Part shown: positions 26,930-46,119 of the stretch, piece after piece
How the letters are laid out: each line of letters begins with the position of its first letter
Numbering within the stretch: the stretch's first letter is position 1
NCBI GenBank assembly: GCA_963693365.1
Contig: CAVNZM010000006.1
Location: 6,200,001 to 6,264,000 of the forward strand
DNA length: 64,000 nucleotides
Reading direction: 5' to 3'
Origin: Amoebidium appalachense
Lineage: Eukaryota > Ichthyosporea
Notes under the pieces: model-generated
Seen by the model: the letters and a program-made list of their open reading frames with translations, nothing else
Told to the model about the DNA's origin: nothing
Database searches by the model: none
Position numbers and translations under genes: made by a program

Positions 26930-27690
26930 GTCTTTGTTTTTTGTTTTTGTTTTTTTGGTTTATAACAAATATGCGTATATCTTGATTATGTAATGAATAC
27001 CAAATTACAAGGCTCTTTTCATTCTCGTATGTGAAATAAGAAAAGCAATTAGCAGTCTCGTGACCCGTGACTGAAACATAGATTGTATGAATAATACTAC
27101 GGAGCTCGGGAAAGAGTTCCGGAAGATGTAGGCAGTGTTGCTTGCTTGAAACAAGACATTAACTTGAAACCGTCTCGAACAGTGCACAGAATGTGTATGA
27201 ACCTGTGGTTCTACGTCCCCAAAAATAGAACATAGAAATATATGATGTTGGCAGCGCGGGTTTGACTAAAATGTATGTGTGACTGATGCAGACAGTCGGA
27301 TAATACCGAACTTAGGATAAATGGTTATACGGATATAATCTTCCATACTGATATAGTGTGGAGCCAAGTAAAGGGTCTCCACAAATAAATTTGTTTCACA
27401 CAAAAGGAGAAAGCTTCTCAACAGTTGCTGTTCCACCAACCAAGTTTGTCCTTTAATCAAACTATTTGACACGTTGTGTTTGATTGACTCCTACACAGAG
27501 GAACTCGCTCTTATTGCACTCACTCAAAACCTGCGACGCTCCGGGGCATTTACACTGAGTGCAGTGTATTTGGTGGAACGGTGCACAGTGCACTCAAACA
27601 GAACATGCACCCTACAGTCCACCCTGACAAAGCCAATTAATGTAGCTGAGCCACCGTACAATACATGCACTCAAATGGGCAGTGCACCTT
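26930..27690. other. 3' flank of the C2H2 gene, no gene seen
   Basis: AT-rich unique DNA with only short open frames. Two short phrases containing GCACTCAAA/CAGTGCAC recur around 27580-27680. Confidence 0.4.
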
Positions 27691-27691
27691 A

Positions 27692-27850
27692 TGCCAAACA
27701 CGCTTAGGGCGTGTTTGGCAACCACCCAAAAATCGTATTCGTATATAGGGCGAAAAGACGATCAATCGTGTTTATAATTATGAAATTAATTTGTGGTATT
27801 CGTATTTAGGGGCAATAATACGATTATGGCGCCCCAAACACGCCTAAAAA
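27692..27850. mobile_element. MITE-like inverted-repeat element
   Basis: GGGCGTGTTTGG at 27707 and CCAAACACGCC at 27833-27845 form terminal inverted repeats about 140 bp apart. The element abuts an outward palindrome TGCCAAACACGC-TTAGG-GCGTGTTTGGCA (27692-27720). The interior holds ATCGTATTCG and AAAAGACGAT, both shared with the element at 28300-28400. Possible TA flanks suggest a Tc1/mariner- or Harbinger-type non-autonomous element. No transposase is present. Confidence 0.5.
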
Positions 27851-28299
27851 CGAAAGTTGAGCCCGCCTGTCCCTGATCGTGTCACAGTTTAATCAGTGGA
27901 ATGCTGAAAGTGTATGTTTCAGATGTTTGATTGGGCGAAGGGGTGCAAACAAAAAATGAAACATTTATTACCTCGAAGTGTAATTAAAGTCAATTTTGGG
28001 CGTTTTTTCCAGCTTTATTTGTATGTAGATACTTATGTTATTTTTTAATAACATTTATGATTTTTTTCTACTGCAAAAAAGCATGGGGAAAAGAACAGAC
28101 ATTGAACCGATATCCACCAACCTCAAAGCAAAATAACCATAAAAGGTGCGCCGCGGTGCCAATATTGGATTGGATCAGAGCAATCCAATAGAAGCTCTTT
28201 TTAGCTTGAAGTTATATCGTTTCAAAATCACCTCCGGAGGTGATATTCGGAAACACGTATTTAGAGCGATGTCCATCGTCTTTAGCGTAAATTGAAACC

Positions 28300-28400
28300 T
28301 GTGGCGCGTTTGGCACGACAGATATTCGCCGAAAACACGAATACGATGAAAAGACGATATAACTGCGCTGCCAAACACGCCCTTACCAAACACGGTGCAC
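28300..28400. mobile_element. Second MITE-like copy of the GTGTTTGGCA family
   Basis: GGCGCGTTTGGCA at the left and TGCCAAACACGCCC at the right enclose CGAATACGATGAAAAGACGAT, which shares two 10-nt words with the element at 27692-27850. It is shorter, about 100 bp, so one copy has an internal deletion or rearrangement. Confidence 0.45.
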
Positions 28401-28419
28401 TCATATATATGCATGTAAC

Positions 28420-28421
<2 letters not shown>

Positions 28422-28453
<32 letters not shown>

Positions 28454-28700
28454 CCCCCCTCCCCCGCCCCCTCCCCCCCTCCGCCCCCTCCCCTCCCTCT
28501 TCCCCGCCGTCCGGGACCCTCGAGCGCGATCGTTGTCAAAATCGAGAATAAGAAAGTTTGCACAAACATTCGCCCTTCCGAGTAGATCTCCCCCCTCCCT
28601 GTGTCCTGCCCGCTCCCCCCCCCCCCCCCCCCCCCCCTCCCCCCCCCTCCCCTCTCCCCCCCCTCCCCCCCCCCCCAACACACACACACACACACCAACC
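28422..28700. repeat. Poly-C blocks with (CA)n
   Basis: C tracts at 28422-28450 and 28614-28676 are separated by unique sequence. The second is followed by AA(CA)n, keeping the C-then-CA order seen throughout the window. Confidence 0.9.
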
Positions 28701-28828
28701 CACCCCCACCCTCACCCCACGGGGCCCTCTTTCTCTTTGCCCCACACACCGTGTCCCACCGGGGCCTCTGCAGCAGCAGCTTGCAGCAGCTTATTATGGC
28801 GTTATTAGCCGGGGCAGTTGACTTATGG

Positions 28829-28836
28829 TGACGTCA
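28829..28836 (+). promoter_or_regulatory. Perfect CRE palindrome TGACGTCA
   Basis: TGACGTCA lies in unique sequence about 480 bp upstream of the exon candidate at 29313. It may mark a promoter, as at 25938, but no TATA box is evident nearby. Confidence 0.25.
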
Positions 28837-29589
28837 TCGATGCGCACTTGACCAATTATAAGCATTCATCTAACTAGGGAGAGGCACTCGTTGAATTTTT
28901 GCGTTAAAGTTTCGGAATCATTGAGATAACCTGTAAATGTTACCAGGGTGCCCGCAATCGAATCTAGTATCGCCGCCATCACCTAGAATAGGTCAACTGT
29001 GTACCTAAAAATGAGAGCCATTGTGAAGCAGCTTCTGAGCATGTAGTAACTGCGATGCTTCGCTCGAATTTTCTTCGGTAACCACTGTTGACTTGAATCA
29101 TTTGATCATATGTAAATCTCATTCTCATGAGTCATGAGCCTCATCGTCACAACAGATATCACCGATTGGAACATTTCTCATCTATCTGCTCTATGGGGTA
29201 ACTGAGCCGCGTCGGCCGCTTCAGTTTTGCCAAGTTGAAGTAGGAGGCTCATCTCAGCTCTCTCTCAGTCAGTTGTTCGAACAAGGAGGGAGTTCGGCAG
29301 AAACTGAAGACGGTGGGATGGAAACACAAAATGCGACCAATAGAAGGCATTTTAAGAGCGCAGCAGGAGCATATGTATAACGTTTACGCTTGCCTTCTTT
29401 CAAAGCTTACTGGTGGAGGCATGAAGGTGACGGATATCCTGGCTCACGGCTGGCAGTTGGCAACTAAAAATGGTATGTTGATAAACCATGCACACACACA
29501 CACACAGATCCACACACGTTCGCACGAGCACCACGCGCGCGCGCAGCGCACACGCGCTCAAGCAAGCAAGGAAGCATAAATACATACAG

Positions 29590-30420
29590 ACAATCCAAAG
29601 ATAGGAAGCGATCAGGCCGCTTAGCAAGCACGGAAACAAGCAAGGTTGCACTAAAGCAAGCTACCAAGCAACCACGAAACCAAGCAACCCACAGCGAACT
29701 TGGCAAAGCCAAGAAAGCCAAGCACACAAGGAATAAACCAATTACGCAACCAACTAAGCACTTATCACAGAAACAAGGATGCTTATACTAAGCTAAGCAA
29801 CCAAGCAAGCACAAAACCAAGCAACTTGCCAACAAGAACGAAGCCAATAAAAGCAAGCAAACAAGGTTTCGAATCAACCAAGCATGCACCAACCAAAAGC
29901 CTTATCACAGAAACAACCATGATTTCGCTAAACCAAGCAACCAAGCAAGCACGAAACCAAGAAACCAACAAGAACGAAGCCAAGGAAGCAAACAAGCAAA
30001 GAAGCAATCAAGCATGCAACTAACTAAGAACGTATCACAGAAGCAAGCATGCTTTCACTAACCAAGCAACCAAACCAAGAAAACCATAGCGAGCGAAGCC
30101 AAGAAAAGCAAGCAAACAAGGAATCACCAAGCACGCAACAAACCAAGCATCTATTACGGAAAAAAGCATGCTTTCACTAACCAAACAACCAAGCAAGCAC
30201 GAAACCACGAAACTCACAAAAACGAAGCCAAGCAGAGCAAGCGAACAACTTGAAGGCACAACAGGTATTACAGAACAAGCGTTTTTGCACTAAACCAAAC
30301 AACCAGGCAAGGACGAAACAAATAGCAAAGCAAGAACGAAGCCAAGAAAACTATGTAAAAAAGGAATTATAATCAAGAACGTTCCCAATCAAACAGTTCC
30401 TACAAGCAACCAAGCCACCG
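29590..30420 (+). repeat. Degenerate minisatellite, about 110-140-bp unit
   Basis: Six to seven diverged units each begin near TATCACAGAA(A)CAAGCATG, continue through CACTAA(A)CCAAGCAACCAAGC and ACGAAACCAAG, and contain AAGAACGAAGCCAA. Within units the word AAGCAA/CCAAGC recurs. Long frames on the minus strand (Leu/Val/Phe-rich) are a by-product of the repeat. Confidence 0.8.
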
Positions 30421-30743
30421 AGCATTTAATAAACCCGAGTCAACTGGCGTGCACTGGCACTATCAAACACACACACACACACAAATAAAACACACACACA
30501 CACAGACAAAAACAAGATGAAAAGAGGCTGGGGAAGGGTTTGCTCCAGAGTGGTTGTATGTGTGTAGTGGGTGAGATACAAAAAGGACGAGTAAGGCATT
30601 TAGGTTATGCAGTGTTTCTTAAGATCTTTTTCGGGCTCCAGAGAGCGTCACTCCAAGAGACCTGCATAAGGATTTACCAAAGGCACGTTGCTGACGACAA
30701 GGCCTGGATATCATGCCTTTCACGAACAAACATAAGGTAGCAG

Positions 30744-30744
<1 letters not shown>

Positions 30745-30783
<39 letters not shown>

Positions 30784-30995
30784 CTCTTCCTTCCCTAATC
30801 CCACACACACAGACACGTACACACACCACCGCCACCCGGAGATCTACAACCTCTCTGCAGGTCTGACTCTACACTTCCTTGCTGTGCTTCTTATTATTGC
30901 TCCAGAAACAAGCAGCTAAACGACTTTTACTGCTGATATCCGTAAAGTGTTGAAGTTACTGACACCAAGCCACCACCCACTTATCCACCCTTCTT

Positions 30996-31035
<40 letters not shown>

Positions 31036-31400
31036 TTAAGTGTTGCTTTGCCAATAGAACAAGTTATGTTGGTAACCTCATCATTACTCTAATACTAAAT
31101 TAAGACTGAGGCTCTCAGTATGTACACAAGATATCTTTCTATTGATCCCCCCCCCCCCCCCCCTCCCCCCCCCCCTCCCCCCCCGGAGCCCCAAAAAACA
31201 AACAAACAAACAAACAAAGCAAAAAAAACAACAAAAAAAACCAAAAAAAAAAACAAAAACATGCAATGTCCCCTCCTGCCTCATATTCCCTCTCCTCTTC
31301 CCCCACCCACCCTACCCCACCCACCCGGTTTGCCTCACCCGTTCCCCCCCCCCTCCCTCCCCTCCCCCCCTCCCCCTCCCCCTCTTCCACGGGGGGCCCA
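30745..31400. repeat. Cluster of poly-C tracts with A-rich and CA tails
   Basis: C tracts at 30745-30780, 31000-31034 and 31147-31184. The last is followed by GGAGCCCC then A/AAAC repeats, and then by C-rich sequence to 31390. Confidence 0.9.
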
Positions 31401-31743
31401 ACACGTAATCTCACACAGTTAACCTGCTCACATGATGGATGATGGTACGTCCTTTGCTTTTAGGTGGAAATTCGCATACGCAAAGTTTCTTACGCACGCC
31501 AATCTGGGGCAGCAGCAAAGTAATTCCCTACTGAGTCGCTCTCTAACCAGCAGCCAATGCAGATGTTTGTTGGCAGGCATGTCTGCCATCCACTGTCCTC
31601 AAGATTATGAAGTACAAGGGCCTGGCAGAGTAGGGTGACCGGGTTCCTTAAAGTCGTCTGAATACAACCAGTGCTGTACACCAAGCATCTCAACACCTAA
31701 TAACGAGTTCCCCCAACGTGCAGAAACTGGACAGTCCCAGTAA

Positions 31744-31744
<1 letters not shown>

Positions 31745-31785
<41 letters not shown>

Positions 31786-32070
31786 CCCCCGCCGCCGCCT
31801 ATCCCACCCACACCACAACCAACACTTGCGCCGCCACCACCACCAAAACATCTTTCTATCCCGTAATCGCTAGCAGACAAATTACACGGTGGCAATGATG
31901 TACGAGCAAACGCTGCACTGAGAAGGGGTTGGGAGCGGAGAATCGAGTGTCTGTGTTTACTTGTGTTACTTTAGGGGGGAGGGGAGGGGGGGGGGGGGGG
32001 GGGGGCGGCCGGAGGGGAGAAGGGGGGGAGGGGGGGGGGATTTTCGCTGCAAGAGGATGTGAGGGTTCAG
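31745..32070. repeat. Poly-C tract and poly-G block
   Basis: A C tract of about 40 nt (31745-31784) is followed 190 bp later by a G-rich block (31974-32040). Both are in otherwise unremarkable sequence. Confidence 0.9.
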
Positions 32071-32122
32071 GGGGTTGCACCCGATGGCATAGCCTTGCCA
32101 ACCACAATGCGGTCGGAGTTTT

Positions 32123-32189
32123 GGGAAGGTACTTCTCTCAATACAGGGGATCTTATGGGAAGGTACTTCTCTCAATACAGGGGATCTTA
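32123..32189 (+). repeat. Tandem duplication, 2 x 34 bp, next to a SINE fragment
   Basis: GGGAAGGTACTTCTCTCAAT with ACAGGGGATCTTA occurs twice head to tail (32123-32156 and 32157-32189). The following CTAGAAGCCC..CTCCTGAG (32190-32220) matches the 5' part of the dispersed repeat at 58545-58565. The unit is therefore probably part of a diverged copy of that repeat. Confidence 0.75.
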
Positions 32190-32911
32190 CTAGAAGCCCA
32201 TTCTCCTGAGCCCCTACATGTATCATTTCTCTTGCATTTTGATTGCCTTACCTCAAATCTCTGGGGAACAACCGCAGTTTTCTAATGTCAAAAGTTTTTA
32301 GCTCGACACCATGCCGATCACTACCATGAAAGTGCCACGACTACAACCACTGTAGGTGCACCTCTCCATACCTTCACCCCACGACGTTTTTGCCTCTCCC
32401 CCCTCAACTCCTATCCCCCTCAACTATTTTTGCCACTAGCTTCCCAACCTCCACCACCTCCCCTTTTCCTCCTACTTCCCTGCTGCTGTTTTCACAGTCT
32501 GTTTCTGACCACCAAACCCCCCCTCCCCCCCCCCCCCCCCCCCCTTCTCCCCCCCCCCCAACCACTCCCCAACACACACACACGCACACACACACGTACA
32601 TGCTGCCAGCTTAGATAGCAGGGAAGCAATTGCAAGACAGTGCACGTGGCTGCAAAACGGCGCATAGAGAAGACCTCAGCGGCAGGCACACAATATTCCA
32701 GGTAAACTCTCTATCTCTTTTACGCCTATCACCACAAAATAACAGGCCTACTCCTACCTTTAACAGTATTTCCCCGCTCAAAGGCAATCCCGGCTCCTTT
32801 CTAACTCAAAAGCACAAGGGGATAAGCATGAGGGGAAAAGAACTGTTGCTGTCGTGCGTAGTGGTAAGGAAGGGAATGTAAGGAAGGGAAAGTGGGAGAG
32901 ACAAAATAGTA

Positions 32912-32943
<32 letters not shown>

Positions 32944-33119
32944 ATTTCGATTCCTGCATACCCACCTTCACCCACACCACTACACACCATTTTTACCCCC
33001 CTGCCCCAGCACTCACCCCTACCCCCCTAATTGGATTTTTTTCACATCCCCATCCCCGCCCCAGACTCATTCCCCTCTCCCCCTCCCACCCCCCCCCCCC
33101 CCCCACCCCCACCCCCTCC

Positions 33120-33128
33120 CCCCGGTCC

Positions 33129-33202
<74 letters not shown>
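33120..33202 (+). repeat. C-tract plus (CA)n
   Basis: A C-rich tract (from 33090) is followed by GGTCCCAAA and about 35 CA units ending in CAG, then an A/G-rich stretch. Confidence 0.95.
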
Positions 33203-33205
<3 letters not shown>

Positions 33206-33357
33206 GCACCTTCCGGAAAAAAGACGAAGAAGCAAAAGGGAAGGCAGAAAGAAAGCAAGAAAAAGAAAGGAAGCTATGTAAAGCAAAAGGAAAATAAAAG
33301 CAAATAGGATTAGCAGTAAAAACATCTATGTCTCACGTGTCACTTTTTGCATGCCCA

Positions 33358-33393
<36 letters not shown>

Positions 33394-33839
33394 ACACACA
33401 CACACCACACGCACGCACCCACCCTGGCCTAACTGACTAATTCGGATCACAACTCTTTTTGACAGTGGGGAGGCATCTTCGGAACCTTCAGACATATTCG
33501 CTGAGGTTCACCCAGATTAGACACACCTATGGTGTCCGGGCAACGTAGACCCCAAACAACCTCCCCCCCCCTTCCCCCCCCCCCCCCCCCCCCCCCCCCT
33601 CCCCCTCCCCTCCCCTCCCCCTGCCCTCCCCCCCATCTCCGTGTCTCGGCTGAAAACCAGGTAGACGGGGTTTACCCTGTCCGTGCTTGAACCCCAGCCG
33701 CAGCGCAGTCTCGTTGAAATGAAAAGTCAAAGGCACTTGTGCCTCAGTGTTTAGGGTTCACTGCTAGTAACGTCCCCTGCATTTTTACGAGACTGTTGTT
33801 GTGGCTGGGTTCGGGCGGCTTGGCTACTGTGTCCGACAC

Positions 33840-33849
33840 ATCACCTCCG

Positions 33850-33880
<31 letters not shown>

Positions 33881-34150
33881 GGTCGACGAGAAAAGGTAAG
33901 CCCTCTTGTGTGCGTTAACGAAGGATACACCATGTCCAATCAAGATAATCGTGCACAATCTACTTTTCAATCAATAGTTCAAACTGATAACGCACATTTT
34001 CAGAGTTTTCTACAATCAAATTGATGGTGCATAATATACTTTTTCATCATTCAAGCATTATGCACAATTTATATGCTTACTCAATCAAGCTGAATGTGCA
34101 CAATATAACCAAGTCATCTAACTGTGTGTCAATCACTCGAGCTGAGTATA
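33840..34150. repeat. T tract and degenerate about 65-bp repeats
   Basis: A run of 28 Ts (about 33849-33876) precedes three or more diverged units. Each contains CAATCAA and GTGCACAAT/GTGCATAAT words about 65 bp apart. No gene. Confidence 0.45.
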
Positions 34151-36950
34151 TGACCACCCTCACTGCGTTTTTTGATCAATAACAAAGGACATGCTCACTT
34201 TGTTTTTCCCCCAAAGACAATCGCACTCGCCCTAGCTTCATCCAATAGCACCATGTATGCACTCTTTACTTTCCAATTAATCATGTACAATTTAGTTGAG
34301 ATCATTCACGAGCTCCAAACTTTCCGCCACAGGCCACATTGAAAAAAGTTAAAAGTTTTTTATAAAACAAGTCAAGCTTTACTAGGAATATGGTACCAAA
34401 TCAAGCCCAGTCCTTAACACCTGCATACATAAGCAATAAACTCTGACCGTAGCAGGTGCCTACCTAAGCGTTTGGCACCTGTTTATGTTATTCATGAAAG
34501 CCCCCCTCCCCCCTCCCCACCATCCGGCCATGTGGTTCCACTAACCTCGACAAGAAAATGTGGTGAGCTCCTTATTCTGGTCAAAATCTGTAAAGATCTC
34601 CATGCTTCTACAGGGTGTTTCCTTCTCCCCCCCCCCCCCCTCGCCCGCCCTTCCCCTCTCTTTACCCAATTAATTATAAAAAAACGAAAAAGGACATGCC
34701 ACATATGCACATGCACAGAGGCACTCACAAAACCACACATACAAGCCCTTTATACCCTACCTGCCCAGTCAACCCCCTCCCCCTCTTCCCCCCCTCATCC
34801 CCACCCCCCCCCCCCTCTCCCCCCCTCCCCCCGCTCCTCTTTCTTTCCTAAATACCTCTCTTTTATTATTCCCCCCCTCCCTATCTCCTTCCTAGCTCTT
34901 CATCATCCTTCCTCCCCCCCCCCCCCCCCCCCCCCCCCCTTCCCTCCCCCTCCCCCCCCCCCCCCCCAAACAACCCCCCCCTCCCCGCTTCCATCTCAAA
35001 CCCACACACCTTTCTGCCCACACTACCGCACCCACCCGCACCACACCTATGCCCCCCCCCTCCCCTCCCCCCCCCCCTCCCCCCCGGCCCTCCTTCCCAG
35101 CCACCCACCCCCCCACCTCCTCACTCTTCATCCTGAGGGACACAACCACCAACATCCATCATCGATCACAGCCACACACTCAATCTCTCTCTCTTTACTC
35201 ACTCTGCCTCACATTCACACGCGCACACACACACACTCTCTCAGATGGTCTCTCCCCGTCCCTCCCTCCCTCCCCCCTCCATCTCACCCACCCACCCACC
35301 CTTCCTCTCACCCACCCACCCACCCTCTCTTTCTTTCCCCCCCTCCCCCCCACCCTCCACCCCCACCCCCACCCTAACCCACCCTCCCGTCCAACAACCT
35401 GCTTGGACGGGCCCACCTTTCTCTCCTTTTGCCCTCCTCCTCCCGTTCCCCGCCTGTGTAATTAGTCATTTGGACCTGCCTGTTTCACCTGTTTTCAGAC
35501 CATCCTCCTCTTTCACCGACTGAACATACTCTTCAAACCAGCTCTCCCTTTTTGATGCTGATTGTTTTGCACAGATTTGTAATGATATCGATTGGCTGCT
35601 CGAGTTCGAGACCCCCTCCCCCCCCCCCCCCCCCCCCCCCCTCCTTTTTTTCCCAAAAAAAACAAAAACAAAAAATAAAACTGGCCTGTCTCCACCCAAA
35701 AAGACTCTGTGGTACCAAAAAAAAACCTATTCCCCTCCCCCCCCTCCCCCCTTCTCCCCCCCCCCCCCCCCCCCCCCCCCCCTCCCCCCCACCCACCCCC
35801 ACCCCAGAATCCCCTCCTTCGTTCTTTCTCCCTCCCGTTACTCCATCGTCCCTACAACCTTCAGCTGTATGTGGGCCATCTCACGGTATACATACAGTGC
35901 ACTGTAGTTGTTGTTTCCCGGTAACCGTGTGATCGAGTCGTGTCTCGTTGCCTATCAGCTTTGTATCTTGTTGGGCAGAGACACTTGTCCAGGTGTGGGC
36001 AACTGATATGAAGCGAATTTCTTTCATTCATTATCAGTATCACATATTATTTGCAGGGCATATGCATCCCCCCTTCAACCCCTCCCGGGTCCCCTCCCCC
36101 CTTCAACCCCTTGCTCCCTTCCCCCCCCCGGGGGGGTCCCGGGGCCCCAGGGCCATCACAAAAGAACTATCAGCGTTTGTTGCAACGTTTCCATTTCACA
36201 CGTGAGTGAGTGCTGTGAAAGTTATTGGGGTGACCAGCCCCGGTGATCCCATTGGCCAGAAATCTTTCAAAACCGGGGACCAAATAAAAAGCAACCAACG
36301 TACAGTGTCCGTCCACAAACAAGATCAGTGGTACATTTTTGGGATGTGGGGATGCAATCGAGGGTGGGGCCGTGGCCGCCCCACCACGTTTGACCCCCTC
36401 TCCCCCCCTGCCCCCCAACACACACACACACACGTACACACCCAACCACCCACCCCAAGATACCTGACGGCGTCGTCTTCAATTTGCCTCGTGATCGAAG
36501 CTGCACACACTGCACACTGTCACACTTCAACAGTGAACTGAGTGAAACTTCCCTGCCAATTCAACCTTCAATGTGAACGTGCTGTTGCCTGAGTCTCCAC
36601 GCTCACGTAATGTATACAGCGGCAAAACGAAAGCATTGTGTGTATGAGCAGTTAACTGTAGAGCCCTCCCTTATAAGGGGCAATGGAATTGAAGACTAGA
36701 CCCCATCTCATTTCAAAGTTAAAACGTCGAGTCATCATGACAAATGCCCGGGACAATATAATAATCGAAGCCATGCACACGTGCTCACACGTTTCTGGCG
36801 CGATCAATCATGGTCAGAATCATGGATTGAAATTGAAACAAAGCCTTTGTAAACCAATGTGTTTGGGGATGTGCCAAATCACAGTCACGGGTTTGTGATT
36901 TTTTTAACGAGGACAGAAATAAAAACGGTTTCGGTGGTGATGGTGGTGGT
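34151..36950. other. C-rich gene-free stretch
   Basis: The interval 34500-35840 is C/CT-rich, with many C tracts and CA/CCCA runs. The interval 35850-36950 is unique sequence with a short C-tract and CA run (36400-36445). Long frames here encode Pro/Ser/His and are compositional artefacts. I see no gene. Confidence 0.6.
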
Positions 36951-36956
36951 GCCGGG

Positions 36957-36958
<2 letters not shown>

Positions 36959-37003
<45 letters not shown>

Positions 37004-37195
37004 TGTGTGTCCGGGGGGAAGAGGGGGGGGGGGGGGGGGGGGGGGGAAAGAGGGGGGCAATGTGTCATGTGCGAGCATGCGTGGGTGGTTGTGGGGGGGC
37101 CGGGTGCATGGCTACGGCGTGGGCACGCAGGTGTGCAGATATCTGGTGTGTTTGTGTGTATGCGTGTGAGTGTGCGTGCATGCGTGCGTGCGCGT

Positions 37196-37276
<81 letters not shown>

Positions 37277-37380
37277 CGTGCGTGTGAGTGAGTGAGTGAG
37301 TTGAGTGTGTGTGTCAGTAGATATCTGTGTGTGTGCGTGTGTGTGTGTGTGTGTGTAGGCGTGTGTGTTTGTGTAGGTAT

Positions 37381-37411
<31 letters not shown>

Positions 37412-37497
37412 CGTGCGCGCACGCGTAATTGTGTGTGTGTGTATGTGTGTGTTTGTGTGTGTGTGTGTGTGTGTTACTGATGGTGTGCGTACGTGTG

Positions 37498-37538
<41 letters not shown>

Positions 37539-37616
37539 GTGTCAGTAGATATCTGTGTGTGTGTGTGTGTGTGTGCACGCGCGTCATCGTGTGTGTGTAT
37601 GTGTGCGTTCGTGTGT

Positions 37617-37678
<62 letters not shown>

Positions 37679-37750
37679 GTGTGTGTGTGCGCGCGCGTGT
37701 GTTGTTGATCATAGTATGTGTATGTGTGCTTGTCTGTGTGTGTGTGTGTT
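36959..37750 (+). repeat. Extended TG/CG array with internal segmental duplication
   Basis: About 800 bp dominated by TG, with CG-alternating patches (37404-37426, 37690-37698) and a G tract (37024-37046). The phrase CAGTAGATATCTGTGTGTG occurs at about 37315 and 37542, each followed by a comparable TG-CGCG-TG succession. A unit of about 230 bp has therefore been duplicated. Confidence 0.85.
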
Positions 37751-37992
37751 GGCTTCAGGAAAAAGGGAAGGTGGGGGGGAGGAGGGGAGGGGAGGGGAGG
37801 GTCTGCCAAATGGTACATACACCATATTGATTTTCTCGGGAGCTAGCCACTTCAACTGTTTTGTCATTCGCAATTCACCAGCTCAGTCATGGGCACTTCG
37901 AAATGTCTATTGCATCAAACACCCTCCCGATGAGGGTAGCATTCATTCATACCGTAGGGGAAAAGATAACTATCCAAAAGCAAATAGTTAAG

Positions 37993-38076
37993 ATTGAAGC
38001 GTTCAAAATGTTGACTTTACACACATCTTTCATGATTGAAGCGTTCAAAATGTTGACTTTACACACATCTTTCATC
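37993..38076 (+). repeat. Perfect tandem duplication, 2 x 42 bp
   Basis: The unit beginning GATTGAAGCGTTCAAAATG and ending CACACATCTTTCAT is repeated exactly at 37993-38034 and 38035-38076. It lies in unique AT-rich sequence downstream of the YEATS4 3' end. The lack of divergence implies recent origin. Confidence 0.9.
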
Positions 38077-38103
38077 AGTCTATTTTTTTCACTTTAACCT
38101 ACC

Positions 38104-38137
<34 letters not shown>

Positions 38138-38279
38138 GGCGACTGTAGAACGCCTAGAACGACCAGATCAATTAAAATTTTAGATGTCATGTAGGAAGCA
38201 TGCACCCGCATGATGTGTATATGTAGTGCGCGCACCCAACGGTGTGTGTTTGTGTGCGCTTAGGTGTGGGTGTGTGTGT

Positions 38280-38281
<2 letters not shown>

Positions 38282-38316
<35 letters not shown>

Positions 38317-38381
38317 CATGCGCTTGTGTGTGTGTGTGCGTGCGCACGCGCTTGTGTGTGTGTGTGTGCGTGCGCACGCGC

Positions 38382-38452
<71 letters not shown>
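38282..38452 (+). repeat. (TG)n array just downstream of YEATS4
   Basis: TG repeats with two CGTGCGCACGCGCTTG interruptions, then about 30 pure TG units. It begins within 50 bp of the YEATS4 stop codon on its 3' side. Confidence 0.95.
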
Positions 38453-38453
<1 letters not shown>

Positions 38454-38498
38454 AAACTGAGTCTCTAACCTGTATGTACATTCCTTCACACACGTGCT

Positions 38499-46119
<7,621 letters not shown>

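Larger units (their letters stand above)
29313..31611 (+). other. Weak exon candidates of an unrecognised gene
   Basis: Three open segments with acceptable splice signals lie in series. The first ends LAHGWQLATKN at a donor AAATG|GTATGT (29472). The second is 30642-30736 (CTCCAG|AGAGCG to AAG|GTAGC), reading RASLQETCIRIYQRHVADDK and on. The third is 31464-31611 (CTTTTAG|GTGG to GAA|GTACAA), reading WKFAYAKFLTHANLGQQQ and on. Phases of the second and third agree (AG + G). No homology recognised and no 3' end found. They could be chance frames between repeats. Confidence 0.2.

Noticed and set aside
27474-27707. 77-codon frame ending at the MITE boundary
   Set aside because: The repeated GCACTCAAA/CAGTGCAC phrases inside it suggest non-coding repeat sequence.
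29590-30259. Leu/Val/Phe-rich minus-strand frames resembling membrane proteins
   Set aside because: They follow the minisatellite unit exactly. The hydrophobicity comes from the GCTTGG repeat read on that strand.
29590-30420. CRISPR array
   Set aside because: Repeat units are diverged and contiguous, without unique spacers of constant size, and the DNA is eukaryotic.
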